From positions 1 to 64,000 of the forward strand of contig NZ_CAKJTJ010000014.1 in NCBI RefSeq assembly GCF_917563925.1: a stretch of 64,000 nt of DNA. The letters are read 5' to 3'. Source of the stretch: Sutcliffiella rhizosphaerae. GTDB taxonomy: Bacteria > Bacillota > Bacilli > Bacillales > Bacillaceae_I. Shown piece by piece: positions 53,086 to 61,850 of this stretch (positions are counted from its first letter, which is position 1; each line of letters begins with the position of its first letter). The notes beneath the pieces were generated by a model, which did no database searches, was not told the origin of the DNA, and worked only from the letters and a program-made list of their open reading frames with translations. Position numbers and translations under genes: made by a program.

Positions 53086-53235
53086 CTATTGATTTTTCTT
53101 ACGTTTCTTATTATTTTGCCTTTGCTCTTCAGTTAAAGGTTCACTGGAGAATTCTTCATTATAGCCTGCTCCTATACCTTGTGCCTTTGCAACATTCATT
53201 CCTTCAATAACATGATTTGCCTTTCTTTTTGCCAT
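53086..53235 (-). CDS. sspO: Small acid-soluble spore protein O
   Basis: The 49-residue product [25 protein letters not shown]...[16 protein letters not shown] matches B. subtilis SspO (CotK). ATG 53235 on the minus strand follows ATGGAGGTGGG; the frame opens at 53280. It is expressed in the forespore. Divergent from citB. Confidence 0.94.
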   Translation of the reverse strand: MAKRKANHVIEGMNVAKAQGIGAGYNEEFSSEPLTEEQRQNNKKRKKNQ

Positions 53236-53525
53236 CAGTCCCACCTCCATTATTAGCATCTCCTTATGTTTCTTTTGCATGTATTTGTGGAATATTATGA
53301 AAGATAAGGCTAACTTATGTGATTTGATAACTTTATTGATATTTACTTATGAGAAATGTTGTATTAAGATAATATCGTAAGGACTATACGGTGGGAGAAA
53401 CAACTCGAAAATTGTCTCTAAGAAAAACAATGTCGCAAACGCTTTCTCTAGTAGAAGCATGTTTTTCATGCCTAAAAATTGTTCATAGCGAAGTCCTATT
53501 AAACTATGAGTAGGGGGTAATACAT

Positions 53526-56231
53526 ATGACGAAGCAAGATGTTTTTAATGCGCGCACTTCTTTTGAAGTGAATGGAAAAACGTATCATTATTATTCTTTG
53601 CAAGCGCTTGAAAATGCAAAGGTAGGTAACGTGTCACGCCTGCCTTATTCCATTAAAGTACTTTTGGAATCTGTTCTACGCCAAGTGGACGGTCGTGTAA
53701 TTACGAAGGAGCACGTTGAAAATTTAGCTAAATGGGGAACGGACGAACAAAAGGACGTGGATGTACCATTCAAGCCTTCTCGTGTAATTCTTCAAGACTT
53801 TACAGGTGTTCCAGCAGTAGTTGATCTTGCATCACTACGCAAAGCAATGGCTGACTTAGGTGGAAACCCTGATAAAATCAATCCTGAAATTCCAGTTGAT
53901 CTAGTCATTGACCACTCAGTACAAGTAGATAGAGCTGGTACGGCAGATTCGCTTGATTTTAACATGAAGTTAGAATTTGAGCGTAATGCAGAGCGTTATA
54001 AGTTCCTAAGCTGGGCAAAAAAATCATTTGATAACTACCGCGCGGTTCCACCAGCAACTGGTATCGTTCACCAAGTTAACTTAGAGTACTTGGCTAACGT
54101 AGTTCATGCTGTTGAAGAAGATGGTGAACTTGTTGCATTCCCTGACACACTTGTTGGTACTGACTCCCATACAACAATGATCAATGGTATTGGTGTTCTT
54201 GGTTGGGGTGTAGGTGGAATTGAAGCTGAAGCTGGAATGCTCGGGCAGCCTTCATACTTCCCAGTTCCTGAAGTGGTTGGAGTTAAGTTAACTGGAACAT
54301 TACCTAACGGAACTACTGCTACAGACTTGGCGTTAAAAGTTACCCAAGTACTGCGTAAGCATGGTGTGGTTGGTAAATTTGTAGAATTCTTCGGTCCTGG
54401 AGTTTCTGAACTTCCACTTGCTGATCGCGCAACAATTGCAAATATGGCGCCAGAGTATGGTGCAACTTGTGGATTCTTCCCAATTGATGATGAGTCCCTT
54501 GACTACATGCGCTTAACTGGGCGTTCAGAAGAGCAAATTAAGCTAGTAGAAGAATATTGTAAAGCAAATGGACTATTCTTTAGCCCAGACGCAGACCCTG
54601 TTTATACAGATGTTGTTGATATTAACCTAGATGAAATAGAGCCTAACTTGTCTGGTCCAAAGCGACCACAAGATCTTGTTTCCCTATCCATGATGCAGGA
54701 GACTTTCCGCAATGCATTAATAGCACCACAAGGTAACCAAGGCTATGGTATGTCTCCAACTGACATTAATAAAGAAGTAGAAGTGGCGCTTGCTTCTGGC
54801 GAAAAAACTACTATGAAGACCGGTTCTATCGCTATTGCATCCATCACTTCCTGTACAAATACATCTAACCCATACGTTTTAGTTGCTGCTGGTCTTGTAG
54901 CAAAAAAAGCAGTTGAACTAGGTTTAGAAGTACCAAGCTTTGTAAAAACATCTCTAGCACCAGGTTCAAAAGTAGTTACAGGTTACTTACATGACTCTGG
55001 TTTACAACCATATTTGGATCAATTAGGATTCAACATCGTTGGTTATGGCTGTGCAACATGTATCGGTAACTCGGGTCCTTTAGCTGATGAGATTGAAGAA
55101 GCTGTTGCTGAGAATGACTTGCTTGTTACATCTGTTCTTTCTGGTAACCGTAACTTCGAAGGACGTATCCACCCACTTGTTAAAGGTAACTACCTTGCAT
55201 CTCCACCTCTAGTAGTGGCATATGCACTTGCAGGTAATGTAGATATTGACCTTCAAAATGATGTTCTTGGCAAAGATAAGAACGGCAACGATGTACATTT
55301 CAAAGATATTTGGCCATCTACGGATGAAGTGAAGGAAGTAGTAAAATCTACAGTAACTCCAGAACTATTCCGCAGAGAGTATGAGAGAGTATTTGATGAT
55401 AATGAGCGTTGGAACCAAATTGAGACTTCTGATGAAGCACTTTATAGCTGGGATAACGACTCAACTTACATTCAAAACCCACCATTCTTTGAAGGATTAA
55501 CTCCAGATGCTGGTACGGTTGAACCGCTTTCTGATCTTCGTGTAGTTGGTAAATTTGGTGATTCCGTAACAACGGACCATATTTCACCTGCAGGATCAAT
55601 TGGTAAAGATACACCAGCGGGTAAATACTTGCAAGCAAACGGTGTAACTCCTCGTGAGTTCAACTCATATGGATCCCGTCGTGGTAACCATGAAGTGATG
55701 ATGCGTGGTACTTTTGCAAACATTCGTATCCGTAACCAAATCGCTCCTGGAACAGAGGGTGGCTGGACGACTTACTGGCCAACAGGCGATGTTATGTCCA
55801 TATATGATGCTTGCATGAAATACAAAGATGTTGGAACTGGGTTGATGGTTATTGCTGGTAAAGATTACGGGATGGGAAGCTCTCGTGACTGGGCAGCAAA
55901 AGGAACAAACCTTCTTGGAATTAAGACAGTTATTGCGGAAAGCTTCGAAAGAATTCACCGTAGTAACCTTGTCTTAATGGGAGTTCTTCCTCTTCAATTT
56001 AAAGATGGAGAAAATGCTGAAATTCTTGGCTTAACTGGTAAAGAAACGTTTGAAGTTGCTGTTGATGAAACAGTAAAACCACGTGACTTTGTAAAGGTTA
56101 CTGCTACAGACCAAGAAGGCAACCAAAAAGAGTTTGAAGCTCTAGTTCGTTTTGATAGCGAAGTAGAAATTGATTACTATCGTCATGGTGGAATCTTGCG
56201 CATGGTATTGCGTGATAAATTAAAAGCATAA
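53526..56231 (+). CDS. citB: Aconitate hydratase (aconitase A)
   Basis: Aconitase interconverts citrate and isocitrate in the TCA cycle. In Bacillus the apo-form also binds RNA. The 901-residue protein is the AcnA/IRP type: [62 protein letters not shown], Fe-S cysteines in SCTNTSNP and [12 protein letters not shown], and the C-terminal [30 protein letters not shown] and [16 protein letters not shown] motifs. ATG 53526 follows TAGGGGG. A short GCATG/CATGC hairpin (53457-53471) lies in the leader. I could not find an exact CcpC dyad (ATAA-N7-TTAT) in the 290-base upstream region. Confidence 0.98.
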   Translation: MTKQDVFNARTSFEVNGKTYHYYSLQALENAKVGNVSRLPYSIKVLLESVLRQVDGRVITKEHVENLAKWGTDEQKDVDVPFKPSRVILQDFTGVPAVVDLASLRKAMADLGGNPDKINPEIPVDLVIDHSVQVDRAGTADSLDFNMKLEFERNAERYKFLSWAKKSFDNYRAVPPATGIVHQVNLEYLANVVHAVEEDGELVAFPDTLVGTDSHTTMINGIGVLGWGVGGIEAEAGMLGQPSYFPVPEVVGVKLTGTLPNGTTATDLALKVTQVLRKHGVVGKFVEFFGPGVSELPLADRATIANMAPEYGATCGFFPIDDESLDYMRLTGRSEEQIKLVEEYCKANGLFFSPDADPVYTDVVDINLDEIEPNLSGPKRPQDLVSLSMMQETFRNALIAPQGNQGYGMSPTDINKEVEVALASGEKTTMKTGSIAIASITSCTNTSNPYVLVAAGLVAKKAVELGLEVPSFVKTSLAPGSKVVTGYLHDSGLQPYLDQLGFNIVGYGCATCIGNSGPLADEIEEAVAENDLLVTSVLSGNRNFEGRIHPLVKGNYLASPPLVVAYALAGNVDIDLQNDVLGKDKNGNDVHFKDIWPSTDEVKEVVKSTVTPELFRREYERVFDDNERWNQIETSDEALYSWDNDSTYIQNPPFFEGLTPDAGTVEPLSDLRVVGKFGDSVTTDHISPAGSIGKDTPAGKYLQANGVTPREFNSYGSRRGNHEVMMRGTFANIRIRNQIAPGTEGGWTTYWPTGDVMSIYDACMKYKDVGTGLMVIAGKDYGMGSSRDWAAKGTNLLGIKTVIAESFERIHRSNLVLMGVLPLQFKDGENAEILGLTGKETFEVAVDETVKPRDFVKVTATDQEGNQKEFEALVRFDSEVEIDYYRHGGILRMVLRDKLKA

Positions 56232-56240
56232 TAAAGAAAT

Positions 56241-56277
56241 AAAGCCGGTTCCGATATGGAGCCGGCTTTATTTTTTT
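56241..56277 (+). terminator. Intrinsic terminator after citB
   Basis: AAAGCCGGTTCC pairs with GGAGCCGGCTTT, followed by ATTTTTTT. Confidence 0.92.
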
Positions 56278-56421
56278 GATTTAGTAATATGTTGTTTTAT
56301 GCTTGGCGGAAAAAGGAAATTTCTGTTTTTATAAGAAATGTTATAAAATAGACAAAAGGGTAACATTGATTTAGTCATAATTATGATTTAATAAAGGTAT
56401 CATGAAATGAAGGAGCTTTTT

Positions 56422-56826
56422 ATGGATGCTGTTCAATTGGGACCTTTCCTGATAAAAAAGACTTATCTAGTACTAATTTTTTCAAGTATGCTTTCGTTTT
56501 TATATATTGCCATACTTCTTAGAAAGCGGACAAAATTATTACATAAAGTGGAAGAGGTTTTAACATCAGGTTTGTTAATCTGGCTACTTACATATAAATT
56601 TAGTATCATTTTTTTCAGGCCGTCAATATTATGGACAAATCCTTATGGTGTTCTATTTTTAACAGGAGGAACGGAAGGTGTTTACCTAGCTACTTTCGTC
56701 TTCATTGGATTTTCTTTTTGGAGATTTAATATAAGCAATATTTCATTAAAAACTTCAATAGTAATACTAATTCCAAGTCTAACCATTACTAGCTTCGCTT
56801 ATTTTGGAATCATGACTTTGCTGTAA
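56422..56826 (+). CDS. Short membrane protein paired with a thioredoxin-like gene, Lgt-like N-terminus
   Basis: The 134-residue protein has about four membrane segments. Its start (MDAVQLGPFLIKKTYLVLIFSSMLSFLYIAILLRKR) resembles the first helix of prolipoprotein diacylglyceryl transferase (Lgt), and LLIWLLTYKFSIIFFRPSILWTNPYGVLFLTGGTEGVYLA is Lgt-like in spacing. It is half the length of Lgt and lacks its catalytic H/R motifs. ATG 56422 follows AAGGAGC. It ends 15 bases before yneN and is probably a membrane partner of it. Confidence 0.6.
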   Translation: MDAVQLGPFLIKKTYLVLIFSSMLSFLYIAILLRKRTKLLHKVEEVLTSGLLIWLLTYKFSIIFFRPSILWTNPYGVLFLTGGTEGVYLATFVFIGFSFWRFNISNISLKTSIVILIPSLTITSFAYFGIMTLL

Positions 56827-56841
56827 AGGAGGAATGAAAAA

Positions 56842-57348
56842 GTGAAAAAAATAATTGCAATTACATTTTTAGTATTTTTAATTGGGTATGCCACTTTCCA
56901 AGTGTTCGCAGAAAAGGAACCAAGTGTAGGAACGCAGGCCGGTGACAAAGCAAAGGATTTTGAACTTAGCACCCTAGATGGGAGTACTGCAAAGCTCTCT
57001 GACTATAAAGGAAAAAAAGTAATTCTAAACTTTTGGGCAACATGGTGTGGACCTTGCCGAGCAGAAATGCCTGAAATGCAAAAGTTCTCTGAAGAAAACG
57101 AAGATATCGTAATGCTGGCTGTTAACCTGACAGAAAGCGAGAAAAATGTGGATAATGTTAGAAAGTATGTAGAAGAGGGTGGCTACACTTTCCCGATTTT
57201 GTTGGATGAAAAAGGTACATTTAGGCATTATGAAGTACTTACGATGCCAACGACTTACTTCATTGATAGTGAAGGAGCTGTTTCTATTAAGCACATTGGC
57301 CCTATGACATATGAATTAATGGAAAAACAAATATCAAAAATGAACTAA
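56842..57348 (+). CDS. yneN: Membrane-anchored thiol-disulfide oxidoreductase YneN (TlpA/ResA-like)
   Basis: The 168-residue protein has an N-terminal signal anchor (IIAITFLVFLIGYATFQVFA) and a thioredoxin-fold domain outside the membrane with the redox motif WATWCGPCRAEMPEM and the cis-proline region MPTTYFID. It is of the TlpA/ResA class that reduces extracytoplasmic disulfides; CcdA (31546) could supply electrons. The B. subtilis orthologue yneN follows citB in the same way. The start is GTG 56842 after AAAGGAGG. Confidence 0.92.
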   Translation: MKKIIAITFLVFLIGYATFQVFAEKEPSVGTQAGDKAKDFELSTLDGSTAKLSDYKGKKVILNFWATWCGPCRAEMPEMQKFSEENEDIVMLAVNLTESEKNVDNVRKYVEEGGYTFPILLDEKGTFRHYEVLTMPTTYFIDSEGAVSIKHIGPMTYELMEKQISKMN

Positions 57349-57394
57349 AAAGGAAAAGGAGTCCTACTTCCATGGATTCCTTTTCCTTTTTTAG
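57346..57394. terminator. Bidirectional terminator between yneN and the DUF1287 gene
   Basis: AAAAAGGAAAAGGAGTCC pairs with GGATTCCTTTTCCTTTTT, with A and T runs on both sides. Confidence 0.9.
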
Positions 57395-58086
57395 AAATTC
57401 CATCTGTAATGTCCTGTAATCGGTGATCTGAATGAAGTCAGTTTAATTTCAGAAGCATACGGATGGGTGTTATGAATCAAATACGGTATCCCATCTTTTG
57501 TGCGCTTATCAGAGATTATTCCAACATGATCAAACTCTCCACCAAGAAAGACAACAATATCACCTGGTTGCCAATCCTTTAAGTTTTCGATATCTCCTTC
57601 TATTAGTTCTGTTGTTAATGATGTTGAGTAACGCTCAAAAAATACAGCTTGATTTGGGACGCGTCTAAAATCGATATTAGGATCAGGATTTCCCCCAACC
57701 CTTGGATAAAGTTTTGTATTTTCAGCAATATCGGCGTCCATTAAATCTTTCAGATTGATTCCTGCTCCGAGAAGTCCCCTCCAAACTACGTCGGTACACA
57801 CTCCTTCGGTATTAGGTGGATAACCGCCATCATAATATACACTTTTATAAGGAGTTCGCTGCTCTACTTCTTTCCTTGAAGTGAAGACAATATCCAGCGC
57901 ATCAGGAACGCCGTTATCGTTGTTATCCATCTTGGTGATGTTAAGTGGTATCTCAATTTCTTTTGTAAAGGGCATGGTCATCTCTACACCTAGAAAATCA
58001 AGGACGATACCATCACGGAAGATAAAAACAAAATAAAGAATAAAAGCAGACAAAAATCCGACTAGTACAATTCTTTTCTTTTTCAA
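57391..58086 (-). CDS. DUF1287-family exported protein
   Basis: A 231-residue protein with an N-terminal membrane anchor (IVLVGFLSAFILYFVFIF) and the DUF1287 motifs YYDGGYPPNTEGVCTDVVWRGL, DPNIDFRRVPNQAVFFERY and WQPGDIVVFLGGEFDHVGIIS, ending in HYRW. The conserved Cys and His suggest an NlpC/P60-like hydrolase fold, with the active site facing outside the cell. Substrate unknown. The downstream end shares a terminator with yneN. Confidence 0.88.
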   Translation of the reverse strand: MKKKRIVLVGFLSAFILYFVFIFRDGIVLDFLGVEMTMPFTKEIEIPLNITKMDNNDNGVPDALDIVFTSRKEVEQRTPYKSVYYDGGYPPNTEGVCTDVVWRGLLGAGINLKDLMDADIAENTKLYPRVGGNPDPNIDFRRVPNQAVFFERYSTSLTTELIEGDIENLKDWQPGDIVVFLGGEFDHVGIISDKRTKDGIPYLIHNTHPYASEIKLTSFRSPITGHYRWNF

Positions 58087-58104
58087 CTAAAATTCCCCTC
58101 GAGG

Positions 58105-58545
58105 TTATAAAATTTGATTCAAATGATGTTGATCATGTTTACAGAACATCTTCAAAAAAGATTCGGTGTTGAAACGCCTTTTACCTTCTCCAATAGTGAA
58201 CTTTGTTTCAGTATCAATTTTTTTCAATTCATTTATCAATTCCTCACGTGTATGAGTAAATTCTTTTTGGAATTCCTTATAGTCATTAAATCTTTTTATG
58301 TAGTCTATCGCTTCTTTGTTATATTCATCATGATTAGGAAATGAAGGCAGTACGCCATTTGCTTTTATCTGCGGTACCATTACATCTTTTAAAAATTTAT
58401 CCCAATAATAGATATGTCCAACAACTTCAAATCTGGACCATTTATTGTCTGCTATTGGAGTGCTGAGAGGGTGGGAATTATCATTTAGAACGTCTATAAA
58501 AATTGCCAAGTTTTCTCTATATGTTTGAAAAGCGGATTTTGTCAT
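58105..58545 (-). CDS. DinB-like (YfiT/DinB superfamily) protein
   Basis: The 146-residue helical protein has histidines at the positions typical of the DinB metal-binding bundle: one in FEVVGHIYYWDKFL, and the C-terminal pair in CKHDQHHLNQIL. DinB-fold proteins are thiol-dependent metalloenzymes (often bacillithiol transferases), but many are uncharacterised. It ends 18 bases before the DUF1287 gene start region; they may form a unit. ATG 58545 lies after GAGGGATATAAA on the minus strand. Confidence 0.82.
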   Translation of the reverse strand: MTKSAFQTYRENLAIFIDVLNDNSHPLSTPIADNKWSRFEVVGHIYYWDKFLKDVMVPQIKANGVLPSFPNHDEYNKEAIDYIKRFNDYKEFQKEFTHTREELINELKKIDTETKFTIGEGKRRFNTESFLKMFCKHDQHHLNQIL

Positions 58546-58805
58546 TTATATCCCTCATTTTCTAAAAATTCGTGTTAAAAAAATTGTAGCTTAATATTCC
58601 ATTTATTACAAGAACGTGTATTCGTATAATAGTGGTTTTATTTTCAAATATCTGGGTAATTCATTAAGAAGATACTCAAACATAAGATACTTCACCGAGT
58701 TTTCCCTTTCTCATGAATTTCTCATCAATTTGTTCGGAAATTATCATAATTTTTAAGAATTTTGGACATTAATACTATTACAATAATAAATAAGAAGGTG
58801 ATAAT

Positions 58806-58940
58806 ATGAGAAGAATTCGTAAACGTTCTTTTGAAGAACTAGTTATTGAAAATAAACAACTCTTGCTAAAGGACGAAGAAGCTTTGCGCAAAATTGAAGA
58901 CCGTCTTGAAGAAAAAATGTTAAACAAGGCTGCAGAATAA
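58806..58940 (+). CDS. FbpB-family small basic protein
   Basis: ATG 58806, after AGAAGGTG, encodes 44 residues MRRIRKRSFEELVIENKQLLLKDEEALRKIEDRLEEKM, the pattern of the FbpB family (Fur-regulated basic protein), which in B. subtilis helps the small RNA FsrA in the iron-sparing response. A Fur half site (ATTATCA) lies near 58741 but I see no full Fur box. The gene is too short for many gene finders. Confidence 0.75.
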   Translation: MRRIRKRSFEELVIENKQLLLKDEEALRKIEDRLEEKMLNKAAE

Positions 58941-58967
58941 CTTTCAATAATTTCTTGTTATGAAAAT

Positions 58968-58999
58968 CCCTCCTCCTTCAAATAGTAAGGGTAGGAGGG
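58968..58999 (+). promoter_or_regulatory. Hairpin sequestering the sspN ribosome binding site
   Basis: CCCTCCTCCTT (58968-58978) pairs with AAGG-GT-AGGAGGG (58987-58999), with a two-base bulge. AGGAGGG is the sspN Shine-Dalgarno sequence, so the folded RNA would hide it. There is no T-run, so it is unlikely to be a plain terminator. Confidence 0.65.
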
Positions 59000-59006
59000 A
59001 TGTTTT

Positions 59007-59150
59007 ATGAGTAATCCAAAAAGAAATAATAAACATTTTGTTCCAAACCATATTGGGACACAATCTCGTGCAGCTGGAGGAAACAAAGGCAAAAAAATGC
59101 AGGATACTTCCGGCGAACATGCACAGGTGATTCAAACTAAAGGAGAATAA
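59007..59150 (+). CDS. sspN: Small acid-soluble spore protein N
   Basis: The 47-residue product [38 protein letters not shown]... matches B. subtilis SspN ([31 protein letters not shown]). ATG 59007 follows AGGAGGG. In B. subtilis sspN and tlp are cotranscribed in the forespore from a SigG promoter; here tlp follows 88 bases later. Too short for many gene finders. Confidence 0.93.
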   Translation: MSNPKRNNKHFVPNHIGTQSRAAGGNKGKKMQDTSGEHAQVIQTKGE

Positions 59151-59238
59151 ACCTCCAAGTATTTCAAGTGTTTTTAACTGATAATTGTAAACAATAATCT
59201 ATGTAGTAGCTCATTAATTATTATGGGAGGCGTTTAGA

Positions 59239-59484
59239 TTGGAAGAAAATAATCATTATCGTACAAATCCCGATGACCGTAGTGATAATGTCGAAAAACT
59301 TCAAGATATGCTCCAGAATACTATTGAGAATATTGAAGAAGCACAGGACTCTATCCAATTTGCAACTGAAGAAGAGAAATCTCTTATTGAAGCGAAAAAT
59401 AAGCGTAGGGAAGAAAGTATTCAAGCTTTCCGTTCTGAAATTCAAGATGAAGCTAACTCCCGTGAAAATGGTTTCAATAAATAA
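59239..59484 (+). CDS. tlp: Small acid-soluble spore protein Tlp
   Basis: The 81-residue, highly charged product (HYRTNPDDRSDNVEKLQDMLQNTIENIEEAQDSI...EKNKRREESIQAFRSEIQDEA-type) matches Tlp, a forespore-specific small protein. The start is TTG 59239 after GGGAGG. A terminator follows. Confidence 0.95.
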   Translation: MEENNHYRTNPDDRSDNVEKLQDMLQNTIENIEEAQDSIQFATEEEKSLIEAKNKRREESIQAFRSEIQDEANSRENGFNK

Positions 59485-59486
59485 TT

Positions 59487-59519
59487 AAGGTGGGCACTCC
59501 ATTGGTGCCCATTTTTTTT
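59487..59519 (+). terminator. Intrinsic terminator after tlp
   Basis: TGGGCAC pairs with GTGCCCA, followed by TTTTTTT. Confidence 0.9.
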
Positions 59520-59613
59520 AATATAGCTTGAGTAAAACTTGCCAAATCAATGTGGAAAAATATTCATTTATGTTATGATATGGGGAACACAATAACACAA
59601 ATGAGGGATCATC

Positions 59614-60039
59614 ATGCTTATTTCCAAAAAAGAAATTGAAGTTCGCTATGCAGAAACGGACCAAATGGGAGTAGTATACCATGCTAACTACCTTGTCTGG
59701 ATGGAGCTAGGAAGGACGCAATTAATCAAAGACTTAGGTTTTTCTTATGCAGAAATGGAACAGGATGGGATAATATCGCCTGTGATAGATATTCAAGCAA
59801 GCTATAAAAAACCACTTCGTTATGGGGATTACGCCACCATACATACATGGATTGAATCTTATGATGGCTTTAGAGTCGTATACGGCTACAAAATTTTAAC
59901 ACCAAATCAAGAGGAGGCATTGCTTGGTACCTCTTCTCATGTGTGTGTGAAAAAGGATAATTTCAAACCAATTATTATTAGAAAAAAATATCCAGAGTGG
60001 CACGAAGCATATGAAAATGCTAAAAAACAGGGTGAATAA
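59614..60039 (+). CDS. yneP: Acyl-CoA thioesterase YneP (hot-dog fold)
   Basis: The 141-residue protein has the 4-hydroxybenzoyl-CoA thioesterase/YbgC motif RYAETDQMGVVYHANYLVWMELGRTQLI, with the catalytic Asp of AETDQMG. It hydrolyses acyl-CoA thioesters; the natural substrate is unknown. ATG 59614 follows ATGAGGGA. YneQ follows three bases later, as in B. subtilis. Confidence 0.94.
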   Translation: MLISKKEIEVRYAETDQMGVVYHANYLVWMELGRTQLIKDLGFSYAEMEQDGIISPVIDIQASYKKPLRYGDYATIHTWIESYDGFRVVYGYKILTPNQEEALLGTSSHVCVKKDNFKPIIIRKKYPEWHEAYENAKKQGE

Positions 60040-60042
60040 AGT

Positions 60043-60339
60043 ATGGCATTTGGTATAAATCGAAAAGAACTTGAGGATTGGAAACAGCAAGTAAGTAGCG
60101 GTGAAATAGCATTTATTACCCATTTCTGGGTTCATCCGCGTTTTGAAGGTATTACTTCCGTTACAAAAGTAGGATGCAATGATGTACATAAGTTAGTATC
60201 TTGGGGAAGGAAATATGGTCTTCAGGAACAATGGATCCATAAACGAAATCTATTTCCCCACTTTGACCTTATTGGAGAAAAACAATTGGAAGTACTTAAT
60301 CAGGAAGGACAATGGGAGCAATTAAAAAGGTTTTTCTAA
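60043..60339 (+). CDS. yneQ: Conserved hypothetical protein YneQ
   Basis: The 98-residue product (MAFGINRKELEDWKQQVSSGEIAFITHFWVHPRF...GITSVTKVGCNDVHKLVSWGRKYGL) matches YneQ, a small soluble protein of unknown function encoded after yneP in Bacillus. ATG 60043 overlaps the ribosome site region at the end of yneP (GGTGAATAAAGT). Confidence 0.92.
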   Translation: MAFGINRKELEDWKQQVSSGEIAFITHFWVHPRFEGITSVTKVGCNDVHKLVSWGRKYGLQEQWIHKRNLFPHFDLIGEKQLEVLNQEGQWEQLKRFF

Positions 60340-60433
60340 CACCATTGTGTAAAAAGCAAAGACAAGTCAACTGTTTTGGAATATGAAAAAGAAGTGGGTA
60401 AGCTTCTACAAGCATTTCCACTTCTCATTACTA

Positions 60434-60721
60434 TCACTCATAATCAAAGGTTGGCTCATTTAAATCATCATTAAATTCGATATGCAAATCGTGGCCATCA
60501 AAATACCAGGCCTCTTTATCTTCTACAAAAAATGTGATGCCATCTTTAACAATCTGTGCAATAGGTTGATCTGGGTCCTCTTTTATAATACCTAAAGAAA
60601 ATCCCTTTTGCACTGTACTGCAACCACCATATCGGACATGGAATTTGATATGATCGCCACTTTCTAAATTTAATTCATTTTTGTACCATTCGAATGCCTT
60701 TTCTGACATAGTCATTTCCAC
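60434..60721 (-). CDS. yneR: HesB-like protein YneR
   Basis: The 95-residue protein has a HesB/IscA-like fold (MSEKAFEWYKNELNLESGDHIKFHVRYGG, GFSLGI, FFVEDKEAWYFDGHDLHIEFND). It has only one conserved-region Cys (GGCSTVQ) and lacks the CxC pair of true A-type Fe-S carriers, so a scaffold function is doubtful. GTG 60721 lies ten bases after AAGGAG on the minus strand. Confidence 0.93.
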   Translation of the reverse strand: MEMTMSEKAFEWYKNELNLESGDHIKFHVRYGGCSTVQKGFSLGIIKEDPDQPIAQIVKDGITFFVEDKEAWYFDGHDLHIEFNDDLNEPTFDYE

Positions 60722-60864
60722 TGTTGAGCAACTCCTTTACTCTTTAAATATATTACGTTAATTGATAAAAGGAAAGATGCTTCCGTTTACACGCAATCTG
60801 TCAATACCATTATTATACCTGATTACCAACAATTGAACCATTGAAACCACTTGAGGAGGAACTA

Positions 60865-61383
60865 ATGGAACTACCATATACTATGTGTTTTATTAAACGG
60901 AAAGACACTGTTCTATTATTGCTAAGGACAAAAGATCCCAATAATGGCAAATGGAACGGAGTTGGTGGGAAAATCGAGAAAGATGAAACACCATTAGCAA
61001 GCGTTATTAGGGAGACACGGGAAGAAAGCGGGCTTATTATTAATGACATGACGTTTAGAGGAATTGTCACTTGGAACAAGAGAACTGGGATGTATGTATA
61101 TGTTGGTAATGATTTTGAAGGAAGCCTTATGAAAGATGGACCGGAAGGAAAACTAGAGTGGAAGTCAAAAGAGTGGATAGTAAGTTCATCTGAAGTTGTA
61201 AGTAACATTAAGTTCTTTCTAGATGAACTATTTAGCAAAAATGAGCCGGTTGAGCATTCTTTTATGTATAATTCAACAGGGAATATAACGGAATATGATG
61301 TAATAGGGTTAAATCATGAAGTAATAATCGCTGCTACAACAAAAGTAAAAAGCATTGAGGAGAAAATTTATGCAAATTATTAA
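60865..61383 (+). CDS. NUDIX hydrolase (MutT/8-oxo-dGTPase-like)
   Basis: The 172-residue protein has a complete NUDIX box, GGKIEKDETPLASVIRETREESGL (G-x5-E-x7-R-E-x2-E-E-x-G-L form), preceded by GKWNGVGG. It resembles Bacillus MutT/YtkD-type 8-oxo-dGTP diphosphatases, but NUDIX substrates vary. ATG 60865 follows TTGAGGAGG. It overlaps the next gene by 14 bases. Confidence 0.9.
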   Translation: MELPYTMCFIKRKDTVLLLLRTKDPNNGKWNGVGGKIEKDETPLASVIRETREESGLIINDMTFRGIVTWNKRTGMYVYVGNDFEGSLMKDGPEGKLEWKSKEWIVSSSEVVSNIKFFLDELFSKNEPVEHSFMYNSTGNITEYDVIGLNHEVIIAATTKVKSIEEKIYANY

Positions 61384-61807
61384 AGCATCGTTAAAACACT
61401 TAAATGAAGTAGCTGTTCTGTTTAATTCATACCGGGAATTTTATGGGCAACCTACAGATTTAAATGGAGCAAAAGAATTTTTGGAGAAAAGATTGGCAAA
61501 TGAAGATTCTGTTATTTTTTTAGTTATAGAACAAGAAAATGCGTTAGGATTTGTTCAGCTTTATCCTACATTTTCGTCAGTGAAAATGAAAAATATGTGG
61601 ATTCTAAATGATTTGTATGTCACAAAATCCGCTAGAGGAAAAGGTATTGGACAAATTTTAGTAGAAAAAGCCATTGAATTTGCAAAGGAAACAGGTGCCA
61701 CAGGGTTATTATTAGAGACAGGTAAGGAAAATAGCAATGCACAAAAATTGTACGAAAAAACAGGTTTTCATCAAGAGAGCAATTATTTTTACTACTATTC
61801 TATATAA
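61370..61807 (+). CDS. GNAT-family acetyltransferase
   Basis: The 145-residue protein has the GNAT acetyl-CoA loop in LNDLYVTKSARGKGIGQILVEKA and the C-terminal LLLETGKENSNAQKLYEKTGF. ATG 61370 follows TGAGGAGAAA within the end of the NUDIX gene, so they are cotranscribed. The substrate is not inferable. Confidence 0.9.
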   Translation: MQIIKASLKHLNEVAVLFNSYREFYGQPTDLNGAKEFLEKRLANEDSVIFLVIEQENALGFVQLYPTFSSVKMKNMWILNDLYVTKSARGKGIGQILVEKAIEFAKETGATGLLLETGKENSNAQKLYEKTGFHQESNYFYYYSI

Positions 61808-61812
61808 GCAAT

Positions 61813-61850
61813 CAGCACCGATATGAAATCGGTGCTGAAAACCTTTTAGT
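61813..61850. terminator. Terminator between the GNAT gene and the CapA-like gene
   Basis: CAGCACCGAT pairs perfectly with ATCGGTGCTG; T-rich DNA follows on the plus strand. Confidence 0.8.

Noticed and set aside
53281-53525. CcpC dyad and iron-responsive-type RNA element before citB
   Set aside because: No exact ATAA-N7-TTAT site was found, and the small GCATG/CATGC hairpin is too weak to call an element.
58735-58755. Fur box upstream of the FbpB-like gene
   Set aside because: Only one half site (ATTATCA) matches; the other half is poor, so I do not claim iron regulation.
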